16,694 nt of DNA. Origin: JBEHYA01 sp048498415 (GTDB taxonomy: Bacteria > Pseudomonadota > Alphaproteobacteria > UBA9219 > RGZA01). The DNA lies in the NCBI GenBank assembly GCA_048498415.1, contig JBEHYA010000041.1, positions 1 through 16,694 of the forward strand, given 5' to 3'. This document shows positions 1-7,045 of the stretch, piece after piece. A program made the position numbers and the translations under genes. Numbering within the stretch: the first letter of the stretch is position 1; each line of letters begins with the position of its first letter. The notes under the pieces were generated by a model. The model was not told the DNA's origin. It did not search any database and saw nothing but the letters and a program-made list of their open reading frames with translations.

Positions 1-1
1 A

Positions 2-661
2 CAAAAAGTTTTGATCAGCGCCCCTGCGGAAGGCGAAGATTTAACGGTTGTCTATGGTGTTAATCACCAAGCGCTTAAGGCCGAACACAAAATCGTCTCC
101 AATGCCTCTTGCACCACCAACTGCCTCGCGCCCGTCGCCTCGGTGCTGCATGAAGCTGTCGGCATTGAAAAAGGCTACATGACGACGATCCATTCCTATA
201 CAGGCGACCAGCGCACCGTGGATACCATGCACAAGGATCTCGCCCGCGCCCGCGCCGCCGCGCTGAATTTAATTCCCACCACCACCGGCGCCGCCAAGGC
301 CGTGGGCAAAGTGCTGCCGGCCCTGAAAGGCAAGCTGGATGGCACCTCCATCCGCGTGCCCAGCCCCAATGTTTCCGTGGTGGATTTCAAGTTTGTGGCC
401 AGCCGCAATACGACGGTGGACGAGATTAACGCCGCCATTCAAAAAGCGGCAGCCGGCCCGTTAAAGGGCGTGCTGGATACCTATAATATTCCGCTGGTCT
501 CTACCGATTTCAACCACGACCCGCATTCCTCCATCTTCGCCCTGCATGAAACCAAGGTGATTGAGGGCAATCTCGTGCGCATCCTCAGCTGGTACGACAA
601 TGAATGGGGTTTCTCCAACCGCATGTCGGATACCGCGGTGGCGATGCACAAGGCCGGCTAA
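2..661 (+). CDS. gap: Glyceraldehyde-3-phosphate dehydrogenase, type I (5' end cut off by the window)
   Basis: This is the C-terminal two thirds of GAPDH, which oxidises and phosphorylates glyceraldehyde 3-phosphate to 1,3-bisphosphoglycerate with NAD(P) in cytosolic glycolysis or gluconeogenesis. The reading frame is open from the first bases. The family is about 335 residues long, so roughly 115-120 N-terminal residues, including the Rossmann nucleotide-binding motif, lie upstream of the window. The catalytic-cysteine signature SNASCTTNCLAPV is intact, followed by the TIHSYTGDQ segment and the C-terminal WYDNEWGFSNRM motif, and the frame ends in a normal TAA. Nothing suggests a pseudogene. 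The gene is followed by an inverted pair of REP-like palindromes and by a convergent small gene. Coenzyme preference cannot be judged because the N-terminus is missing. Confidence 0.97.
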   Translation, partial: QKVLISAPAEGEDLTVVYGVNHQALKAEHKIVSNASCTTNCLAPVASVLHEAVGIEKGYMTTIHSYTGDQRTVDTMHKDLARARAAALNLIPTTTGAAKAVGKVLPALKGKLDGTSIRVPSPNVSVVDFKFVASRNTTVDEINAAIQKAAAGPLKGVLDTYNIPLVSTDFNHDPHSSIFALHETKVIEGNLVRILSWYDNEWGFSNRMSDTAVAMHKAG

Positions 662-668
662 CCGCGTC

Positions 669-760
669 GTCATGCCGGTGAAGGCCGGCATCCACGTGGC
701 CAAACAGGAAATTTTGCGTATTGTCGCTTGTCGTGGGCCCCGGCCTTCGCCGGGGTGACA
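669..760. repeat. Inverted pair of REP-like palindromic repeats downstream of gap
   Basis: Two imperfect palindromes face each other: 669-696 (starts GTCATGCCGGTGAAGGCC) and 732-760 (ends CTTCGCCGGGGTGACA). The reverse complement of the second aligns with the first over nearly its full length, and each is also self-complementary around its centre (GGCC or GGCCTTCGCCGG). This layout is that of REP/BIME-type intergenic elements, and GTCATCCC...GAAGG...GGG repeats of this kind are common in alphaproteobacterial chromosomes. A related pair lies after dnaA. Here it sits between two convergent genes and could fold as a transcription terminator for gap, although no long U-run follows. Confidence 0.75.
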
Positions 761-763
761 TGG

Positions 764-1093
764 CTATTTCTTTTCAGCCTTAAGCTGCCAGTGCCGCGTC
801 TCCAGCCGCTGTTCACGCAGTTCTTTCTGCGCAGCCGCCAGCTGGCGCTGCAATGCCACAACTTCGCGCTGCAAGGACGTCACGATATCCATCGACGGCC
901 GCACAAAATTGGATACACGGCTACGCATCGCATCCTGCAGGACAGAAGAAAGTTCTACCCCGTCATGCCGCAGCATGTTACGCGTCGCCCGCAGCGCCGC
1001 GAGCGCTTCGCCATCATGGGCGGAATCCGCTAACGCAATTACTTTGCTAAGCCGTTCAAGGGCACCATCGTTCATGACCTGAATCTTAAGCAT
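764..1093 (-). CDS. Small conserved-looking hypothetical protein with C-terminal coiled coil
   Basis: The product has 109 residues and is probably cytosolic: there is no signal peptide or membrane segment. Residues about 10-52 (ERLSKVIALADSAHDGEALA and following) resemble the short N-terminal helix pair seen in DUF2786-like and phage-associated alphaproteobacterial proteins, where an ALA-x-S-x-H-x-GEA pattern recurs; this is recalled from memory and not checked. Residues about 70-107 have heptad-like spacing of Leu, Val and Gln with many charged residues and probably form a coiled coil. The ATG at 1091-1093 has no good ribosome binding site. An internal Met at residue 7 (1073-1075), preceded by AGG, is an alternative start. 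The gene is convergent with gap and divergent from the peptide gene at 1245. No function is assigned. Confidence 0.7.
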   Translation of the reverse strand: MLKIQVMNDGALERLSKVIALADSAHDGEALAALRATRNMLRHDGVELSSVLQDAMRSRVSNFVRPSMDIVTSLQREVVALQRQLAAAQKELREQRLETRHWQLKAEKK

Positions 1094-1118
1094 TTCATTT
1101 TTGATTCGCCACGTTCAA

Positions 1119-1142
1119 AGCCCTGACAGGGTTAAGTTTTTT
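1119..1142 (+). terminator. Possible weak intrinsic terminator upstream of the peptide gene
   Basis: A short stem AGCCCT / AGGGTT with a three-base loop (1119-1133) is followed after four bases by six T residues (1137-1142) on the + strand. It could stop rightward transcription before the peptide-gene promoter. The stem is short and includes a G-U pair, so it may be chance. Confidence 0.3.
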
Positions 1143-1189
1143 CGTGGGCAAGAGTGCTGGGAAATGCCGCTAGAAACGGTGATTAGGCG

Positions 1190-1219
1190 TTGTTTACCAT
1201 ATCAAAAACATGCTATAAA
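1190..1219 (+). promoter_or_regulatory. Candidate sigma-70 promoter with extended -10, for the lanthipeptide-precursor gene
   Basis: A -35-like TTGTTT (1190-1195), an 18-base spacer and a -10 TATAAA (1214-1219) are present, with the extended -10 dinucleotide TG one base before the -10 (1211-1212). Transcription would start near 1226, giving a leader of about 20 nt before the ATG at 1245, with GGAG at 1234-1237. The match supports the peptide gene being transcribed on its own and starting at 1245. Confidence 0.6.
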
Positions 1220-1244
1220 CGCGTCATTGCAATGGAGCCACGTC

Positions 1245-1433
1245 ATGAACGATCCATCTTCTTTTTCCAAGCCTACGCGCCCTACTTTTGGTCAAAAGCC
1301 CGCCAGCGATGCCGAGCTAGAAGCGATTGGTAACCAAACCGCCGTCAACGGTCTGAAAACAGACTGGTGTGGTTCCGACTGGTGCAGCTCGCGCGATGCC
1401 TGCGGTCGTTCCTCATTCGATCCGCATCTGTAA
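1245..1433 (+). CDS. Candidate lanthipeptide precursor peptide (LanA-like), 62 residues
   Basis: The predicted peptide has a polar, cysteine-free N-terminal part (residues 1-38, including an acidic segment SDAELEAIG at 21-29) and a cysteine-rich C-terminal part. The three Cys are at 42, 47 and 53, with Thr39, Ser44, Ser48, Ser49, Ser56 and Ser57 as possible dehydration sites. Two near-identical units, TDWCG and SDWCS, follow each other (39-48). This leader-plus-core layout, and a gene ending 4 nt from the convergent class II lanthipeptide synthetase, make it the likely substrate. The start is chosen because GGAG lies 7 nt upstream of this ATG and a good extended -10 promoter precedes it; the frame stays open further upstream but without these signals. 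No canonical double-glycine cleavage site is visible: the nearest is Asn35-Gly36. No family match is claimed. Functional assignment is inference from composition and neighbourhood. Confidence 0.75.
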   Translation: MNDPSSFSKPTRPTFGQKPASDAELEAIGNQTAVNGLKTDWCGSDWCSSRDACGRSSFDPHL

Positions 1434-1437
1434 AGCG

Positions 1438-4400
1438 TTATTCCCATATCAATAGATTGGGAAGCAATGGATCGATCACGCGCAAGGCCCCATAGCCTAA
1501 GCCGGCCAGACCCTGAAATAATCCCGGACTATAATCACTTTCGGGCTCATTCAACTGAAACAGTCCGGTCTGCTCATAATCTAAAATAATCTGGTCGATT
1601 TTTTCTTGTGCCACCCTGTTCATCGCAGGCTGGTTAAGCGTACGCGCATATTCGCGGTAGAATTCAATGTTCCCCATATTTCCGCAGCATAATGTATCCG
1701 ATTGGCGCGGCCCGTTCTTGTGGGTACAGGTCAACGCTTTCTCAATGTCGCCGCGCAGCGTCGTTACATAGTGCGGCACCGCCTTGATCATCGCCAGCCG
1801 CGCCATGCCAATGCCGCCCGCTCCATGGCACCACTGGCAGGACGAATAGGTTCGGTCACTGCGCGTCACAAACTCACGTAGATCCGGCCAATTGCCGTCC
1901 TTATCCGAAAATTGTTTAGCTTCATATGCAACGCAGACATCGGCAGCATCGGCAAAACGCTTATTATGTGTGGCTGCGGCGAGCGCCGACAGGGCATAGG
2001 CATAACCGGCAGCGCCATGCGAAAAACCGGTCAGTACCTTATTCTCCGTTCCTGGCCATAACGCCCCGCCATGTGTCGCGGCAGTGCGGTTTTTCAGCAA
2101 ATGCTCACCACACAAAATGGCTTTGTCTAAATAATCGTTCCGTCTTGTGCGCCCATATAGTTTTAAAAGACATAAGATCGCGCCAGCCGATCCATCGATG
2201 ATATCGAATTTTGTATCGGCCAAAATAAAATCGGGCGTAAAGAACGAGGCGGCATATTTCGCTTCTTCAAGAACATTTTCATCGTCAAGAAGATCGGCGA
2301 TCACGGTCAGTGCATATACGATCGAACCCAGGCCTGCTGCGCCGCCCACTCCCATAGAGCGCACAAAACGCCCGGCACCAAGGTCATGCAAATTATAACG
2401 CAGCGGTGTCAAAGCCTTCCGGGCCAGCGCCGCGGCACGTGCATCCCCCGTTACTTTTGCATAAGCGGCAAGAAAAAGTGCAATTCCCGTCACACCGGCA
2501 TATATATCAAAGCCGGCGCGGATCAACTGGCAGTCACGTTTTTCGCCTGTCCATTCCAGCATGAGCCAAGCAGCGCTTTCACCGGCCACAATAGCTTGCT
2601 GCATAATTTTATCGGCAATAACGCCGCTGTAGCGGCGATATTTATCCCCTGTTGCGGCGGACGTAGCAGTCTCGCGCTTTGCATTCGCGGGTGCTTTTGA
2701 AGGCACGGCGCCATGGCCGCCCAAGAAACTTAGCCGGATCACTTCTAGCTGCCAGTTCTGTTCTTCTGCATCGCAATTCAAAATGCGCTGACGTGCATTT
2801 GTTGCGGCGTCTATTTGGTTGCTGGTGCTTCTAAAGTTATCTTCGCCGCAAATAATGTCGGAACCGATGGGAGAGGTAAAATAAGGCACATTCAGCGCAT
2901 ACAGGGCGCGGCGTTCGCTTGCCATCAGCTGCGACTGATCGTCCTCGCTGTTCCAGTGGGAAAAACGCGATATGAAATCCGCCTGCACACTCCATAAAAT
3001 TCCGTCATCCATCCTATGATGATCTTTAATGCGTGAAAAAAGTGTGCCGTAAAACTGGGTTGGCCGAACAATCACACGCGCGGGTAAATCTTTGAAATTC
3101 TTTTCGATATGATCCAGCAATAGATCAGCGGCGGCATGCGTGAGAAAATCAGTATATGCCTTGAACCCTTCCATCATCGCTACTGCATAATCATGGGCAC
3201 GCACAGGTACGCCATTTTGAAGCGGCATATTATAGGTCTGATCCGCCTCAAAAACGCATTCAACCGGTTGCATCTGATCGGTATTCACTGCACATAACGC
3301 AACAACAGTCTCCAAAATCGCGCGCTGCTGCAGGCCGCCTTTATTAATCACTGCGCCATCGGCGGCACGGAAATAACCCGGCAACAACCCGATCATTCGC
3401 ACGGAATGAAGAAGCTTTTCCTGCGCGGCTTCAAAAGCGGCAAGCGCGGCAACAACCGGCTTCTTGTTCTTTCCCAATTGAAAAAGCATCTCCAGGTCAA
3501 TCGGCACCGGCTGATCGCCGACGGCGATCATATTTTCTTCATGCATATCCGTTGTGCATAAAAGATGAAAAAGCGCCAGCCACGCCCCGGTACGGTGGAA
3601 AAACAGGTTGATGCCATCATCATTGGCACACGATTGATGGCTTAAATATTCGGCCCAGCCATAGCCCTCCCGGCAAAGTACCCGCATGGGTCTTAAATCA
3701 ACCGGCGCCGGCATCCGGTTAAACTGCGCAATCATCTCTTCCAGCGTCTTCTCAAGCCGAAGGTCTTTTGGCTTGTACACTACGCGCGATGAATTGGAAA
3801 AGGTAACAATATAAACCGAACGGCCATGATTGTGCAGATCGGAAAGGCCAAACGTAATGTCCGTTACCGGTAAAGGCGCTGCATTAAAAAAATAACCGCC
3901 GATAGCGGCACGATCGCTATACAAGCGGAGGAGAAATTCATGTGTCACCGCCATCCATTGCCGAGTGACAACGGCTACAAGCCGTAGCAATACAGGCTTT
4001 GCTTCGAATAAATTTTCCAACAAACGCTGTTTAAGCGCGGCAATAAAATCATCATATAATTGGGTGCCCTTTTTCGTCGCCGCCACCGCTTCTGAACGAT
4101 AGCGCTCGAACATCTCATAGAGCAGGGCGGCACAGAGATCGGTGAGCTGAATTGAAAGCTGGAGGTCTAAAGTCTGCAGGGCCTGCGGCGTAAAACAATG
4201 CAGAGCCCCCGGCACCAGGTTCGCATCGCGCTGCCGCCGCGCTTCCCATATAAGATTTAAAAATAAATCCTGAAAAGGCTGGGCAGGCCCAATCGCTAGG
4301 GATGGAACCGGCTGCTCACATTTTAAAGCATCTACGATCCATGCGGCATCATGCACCCAGGCAGGATAAGTTATCCCGGCCACTGCTCGCGCTGAAGAAA

Positions 4401-4608
4401 ACCGCGTATGAATAAAATCGATCGGCCAGTCTTCGCGCGCGATGCGGCGGTTGAAAAGATCCTCTTCCCCGTTGGTGCAGGCCTTTTTCCATGCCATTAA
4501 GCGCTGCGCAGTTGCTTCACTGGGTAACGATAGCGCATCGCATTCAAAATCATCCGAAAGGATTTCATCGAACGTCGCCGCCCGAAGAAAGAAATCCTCT
4601 GGTTTCAT
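1438..4608 (-). CDS. lanM: Class II lanthipeptide synthetase LanM (bifunctional dehydratase-cyclase)
   Basis: LanM enzymes phosphorylate and eliminate Ser/Thr in a precursor peptide, then add Cys thiols to the dehydro residues to form (methyl)lanthionine rings. The 1056-residue length is typical and both domains look complete. The N-terminal DUF4135-type dehydratase (to about 630) has the lipid-kinase-like motifs YKPKDLR (278-284), TDMHEENMI (353-361) and IDLEML (370-375), and NVPYF near 573. The LanC-like cyclase (about 700-1056) has GITGIA-like and GSAGA repeats, GFSHGAAGYA (861-870), WCHGAGGIG (926-934) and CCGNMGN (974-980). Expected zinc ligands are Cys927, Cys974 and Cys975; Cys-Cys-Gly in place of Cys-His-Gly is the feature of ProcM-like enzymes. 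The gene begins 14 nt after serA with no strong ribosome binding site, suggesting translational coupling, and appears lower in GC than serA. It is convergent with its likely substrate gene. Exact substrate is inferred. Confidence 0.93.
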   Translation of the reverse strand: MKPEDFFLRAATFDEILSDDFECDALSLPSEATAQRLMAWKKACTNGEEDLFNRRIAREDWPIDFIHTRFSSARAVAGITYPAWVHDAAWIVDALKCEQPVPSLAIGPAQPFQDLFLNLIWEARRQRDANLVPGALHCFTPQALQTLDLQLSIQLTDLCAALLYEMFERYRSEAVAATKKGTQLYDDFIAALKQRLLENLFEAKPVLLRLVAVVTRQWMAVTHEFLLRLYSDRAAIGGYFFNAAPLPVTDITFGLSDLHNHGRSVYIVTFSNSSRVVYKPKDLRLEKTLEEMIAQFNRMPAPVDLRPMRVLCREGYGWAEYLSHQSCANDDGINLFFHRTGAWLALFHLLCTTDMHEENMIAVGDQPVPIDLEMLFQLGKNKKPVVAALAAFEAAQEKLLHSVRMIGLLPGYFRAADGAVINKGGLQQRAILETVVALCAVNTDQMQPVECVFEADQTYNMPLQNGVPVRAHDYAVAMMEGFKAYTDFLTHAAADLLLDHIEKNFKDLPARVIVRPTQFYGTLFSRIKDHHRMDDGILWSVQADFISRFSHWNSEDDQSQLMASERRALYALNVPYFTSPIGSDIICGEDNFRSTSNQIDAATNARQRILNCDAEEQNWQLEVIRLSFLGGHGAVPSKAPANAKRETATSAATGDKYRRYSGVIADKIMQQAIVAGESAAWLMLEWTGEKRDCQLIRAGFDIYAGVTGIALFLAAYAKVTGDARAAALARKALTPLRYNLHDLGAGRFVRSMGVGGAAGLGSIVYALTVIADLLDDENVLEEAKYAASFFTPDFILADTKFDIIDGSAGAILCLLKLYGRTRRNDYLDKAILCGEHLLKNRTAATHGGALWPGTENKVLTGFSHGAAGYAYALSALAAATHNKRFADAADVCVAYEAKQFSDKDGNWPDLREFVTRSDRTYSSCQWCHGAGGIGMARLAMIKAVPHYVTTLRGDIEKALTCTHKNGPRQSDTLCCGNMGNIEFYREYARTLNQPAMNRVAQEKIDQIILDYEQTGLFQLNEPESDYSPGLFQGLAGLGYGALRVIDPLLPNLLIWE

Positions 4609-4622
4609 TGGAAGGCCCGTGG

Positions 4623-6209
4623 TTAGAACTTAAGTACCCGAATACGCTGCACGCCCGGCAGGCTGGCGATTTTTTCGCGTAATTGGTCGCTGATCGGCTG
4701 GTCCACGGCAATCAGGGCCAGCGCGCTTTCGCCCGGTTTGTTGCGGCCAAGGTTGAAGTTAGCGATGTTCACGCCGTTTTCGCCTAGCACGGTGCCGAGG
4801 CGGCCGATGAAGCCGGGTTTATCTTCGTTCCGCACATACAGCATGATTGAGGTGGGCTCGACTTCAATGCCGACATCCCCCACCGCAACAATACGCGGCT
4901 TTTCGCCTGCCAGCAGGCTGCCGCTCACTTCCAGAATGCCTTTATCCGTCACCACGCGAATACGCATCAGCGTTTGATAATCGGCGCTGCGGTTGCGGCG
5001 GGTCTCACTAATCGCAATATTGCGGTCGCGCGCCATGACCGGCGCATTGACCATATTCACCGATTCCAGCTGATGCTTAAGAAGGGATGATAACGCAATC
5101 GCACCCAGCGGCTTGATATTGAGCGTCGCTGCATGGCCTTCATATTCCAGCGCGATTTCTTTGAGGCCATCCACCGCCACCTGGCCGCAGAACCCGCCCA
5201 GAAATTCCGCCAGCTTCATATAAGGCTTCAGCTTGGCGGCATCTTCCGCCGAGACGGAAGGCATATTAAGGGCATTCACCACCGCCCCATCCAGCAGAAA
5301 ATCCGCCATTTGCTCGGCGATCTGCAGGGCCACGTTTTCCTGCGCTTCGCTGGTGGATGCGCCAAGGTGTGGCGTGCAGATGACCTGCTCCATCCCAAAG
5401 AAAATGCTTTCCTTGGCGGGTTCCACCGGGAACACATCCAGCGCCGCGCCCGCCACATGGCCGCTTTCCAGCGCCGCTTTGAGCGCGGCTTCATCAATCA
5501 ACCCGCCGCGCGCGCAGTTAATAATCTGCACGCCCTTTTTGCATTTAGCGATCGTATCCACGTTCAAAATATTGCGCGTAGCATCGGTAAGCGGCGTGTG
5601 CAACGTGATAAAATCCGCGCGGCGTAACAAATCTTCCAGCTCCACCTTCTCCACCTGCAACTGCAACGCGCGTTCGTTGGAGAGGAAGGGATCGTAGGCG
5701 ATCACCTTCATCTTCAAACCCACACCGCGGTCGGCAACGATGCTGCCGATATTGCCGCAGCCAACTACACCTAATGTCTTTCCGGTGACTTCCACACCCA
5801 TGAAGCGGTTCTTCTCCCACTTCCCCGCCTGGGTGGAGGCATTGGCCGCCGGCAATTGCCGCGCCAGCGCGAACATCATGGCAATCGCATGCTCCGCCGT
5901 GGTGATGGAATTGCCAAACGGCGTATTCATCACCACCACGCCGCGGGATGTTGCTGCCGGCACATCCACATTATCCACGCCAATGCCAGCACGGCCCACC
6001 ACACGCAGGCGCGGGGCGCTGGCCAGCACGTCTTTGGTGACTTTAGTAGCGGAGCGAATGGCAAGCCCGTCATATTGCGGAATAAGCTTGGCGAGTTCAT
6101 CGGCCTTAAGGCCAATTTTTACATCCACATCCACACCGCGGGTTTTAAAGATTTCAACCGCGCGGGGAGACAGGGCATCGGAAATCAAAACTTTGGGGGC
6201 GTGGGCCAT
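4623..6209 (-). CDS. serA: D-3-phosphoglycerate dehydrogenase
   Basis: SerA catalyses the first step of serine synthesis, NAD-linked oxidation of 3-phosphoglycerate to 3-phosphohydroxypyruvate, in the cytosol. The 528-residue protein is the long form. Visible motifs are RAGIGVDNVD (73-82), the nucleotide-binding GVVGCGNIGS (147-156), HTPLTDATRN (204-213), NCARGGLIDE with catalytic-site Arg234 (231-240), the acid in the VEP segment (262-264) and the catalytic His281 in TPHLG. An intervening domain follows from about 320, and a C-terminal ACT domain starts near 455 (NEDKPGFIGRLGTVLGENG), the usual site of serine feedback inhibition in this family. The start has GGAG spaced 6 nt upstream, overlapping the end of the preceding gene 3 nt away, so the two are translationally coupled. 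lanM follows after 14 nt. Confidence 0.97.
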   Translation of the reverse strand: MAHAPKVLISDALSPRAVEIFKTRGVDVDVKIGLKADELAKLIPQYDGLAIRSATKVTKDVLASAPRLRVVGRAGIGVDNVDVPAATSRGVVVMNTPFGNSITTAEHAIAMMFALARQLPAANASTQAGKWEKNRFMGVEVTGKTLGVVGCGNIGSIVADRGVGLKMKVIAYDPFLSNERALQLQVEKVELEDLLRRADFITLHTPLTDATRNILNVDTIAKCKKGVQIINCARGGLIDEAALKAALESGHVAGAALDVFPVEPAKESIFFGMEQVICTPHLGASTSEAQENVALQIAEQMADFLLDGAVVNALNMPSVSAEDAAKLKPYMKLAEFLGGFCGQVAVDGLKEIALEYEGHAATLNIKPLGAIALSSLLKHQLESVNMVNAPVMARDRNIAISETRRNRSADYQTLMRIRVVTDKGILEVSGSLLAGEKPRIVAVGDVGIEVEPTSIMLYVRNEDKPGFIGRLGTVLGENGVNIANFNLGRNKPGESALALIAVDQPISDQLREKIASLPGVQRIRVLKF

Positions 6210-6212
6210 TGT

Positions 6213-7013
6213 TTACTCCGCAGGTTGAGATGGGGGTTGGATTTCGGTTTTCTCGTCTGCCTTGGCGGCAGGCTTTTCCTCAGCCGGTTTTTTCTCCTCC
6301 GGCTTCTTTTCTTCGGTTTTCTTTTCAACCGGTTCCGCCGCTTTTTCCTCTACCGGCTTGGCTTCAACAGGTTTCTCTGCGGGTTTTTCTTCCACTTTTT
6401 TGGGCGCCGGCTTGGCCTTTTCAGGCGCGGCGGCTTCATCGTCGTCTACGGCCACCGCCGGCACTTTCACGTCAATGCCATTGATTTCCTGAAACAGCGT
6501 CAGGGTGGTGTCGTTCGGCACGTCGTCCCGCATTTTCCAGTGAATAGCGGCGACTTTATCGGGGCCTACGGGGCGGATGATCGCTATGGCGTGCACCTTA
6601 TATTTATCTTCCGGCACCTGATAGCGAATAACAAACATGGCGCCGCGTTCTCCCGCCACTTTCTTCACAATCTCGCCATGGCCTTCTTCCTGGCCGACGC
6701 GGGCGAGAAAATTATTGGTCATCGCCTGCGTCTCATTGCCCGGCGCGCCATCCACGGTGAATACATTCACGCTGAGCTGGCTTTTCCAGTCTTCCAGCTT
6801 TTGGCCTTCGGGCAGATATTTGATCACCGCCTGACCGGGCGAAAGCTGCTTGAAGCTGGCGGCGCATGGCGCACCCATTTTTTCGGCAGCAGCCTTAAAG
6901 CCCTGCACGAATTCATCCTTCACCTCTTCGCCTTCAATGGCGGGGCAATCGGCGGCCAGCACGGGCGTGGCTAAAAACGTAAAGGCAATAAGGGCGGGGA
7001 TAAGTGTGCGCAT
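6213..7013 (-). CDS. Secreted protein of unknown function with Lys/Glu/Pro/Ala-rich C-terminal tail
   Basis: The product has 266 residues and three parts. Residues 1-20 form a clear signal peptide (basic N-end, hydrophobic core, VLA-AD cleavage region), so it is probably exported to the periplasm. Residues about 21-185 form a compact-looking domain with two cysteines (23 and 50) that could form a disulfide. Residues about 193-266 are a disordered tail built of KP, EEK, PAEK and PVEAKP units, resembling the extended linkers of periplasm-spanning or wall-associated proteins. I do not recognise the domain. It lies between serC (32 nt away) and serA (3 nt away) in one operon, an unusual place for a secreted protein. 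Its link to serine synthesis or to lanthipeptide export is unknown, and it could be an unrelated passenger. Confidence 0.85.
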   Translation of the reverse strand: MRTLIPALIAFTFLATPVLAADCPAIEGEEVKDEFVQGFKAAAEKMGAPCAASFKQLSPGQAVIKYLPEGQKLEDWKSQLSVNVFTVDGAPGNETQAMTNNFLARVGQEEGHGEIVKKVAGERGAMFVIRYQVPEDKYKVHAIAIIRPVGPDKVAAIHWKMRDDVPNDTTLTLFQEINGIDVKVPAVAVDDDEAAAPEKAKPAPKKVEEKPAEKPVEAKPVEEKAAEPVEKKTEEKKPEEKKPAEEKPAAKADEKTEIQPPSQPAE

Positions 7014-7045
7014 GGGTTTCTCGGGTTTGAAGGAAAAAAGAAAAA

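Noticed and set aside
1101..1244. Extension of the peptide gene to a TTG start at 1101 (110 residues)
   Set aside because: The promoter -10 box and the GGAG ribosome binding site both lie inside this stretch and point to the ATG at 1245; the upstream part has no lanthipeptide-leader character.
5856..6974. Long + strand open frame opposite serA and the secreted protein (372 codons)
   Set aside because: It mirrors two well-supported minus-strand genes, has a His/Phe/Arg-rich composition typical of antisense frames in GC-rich DNA, and lacks a ribosome binding site or family motif.
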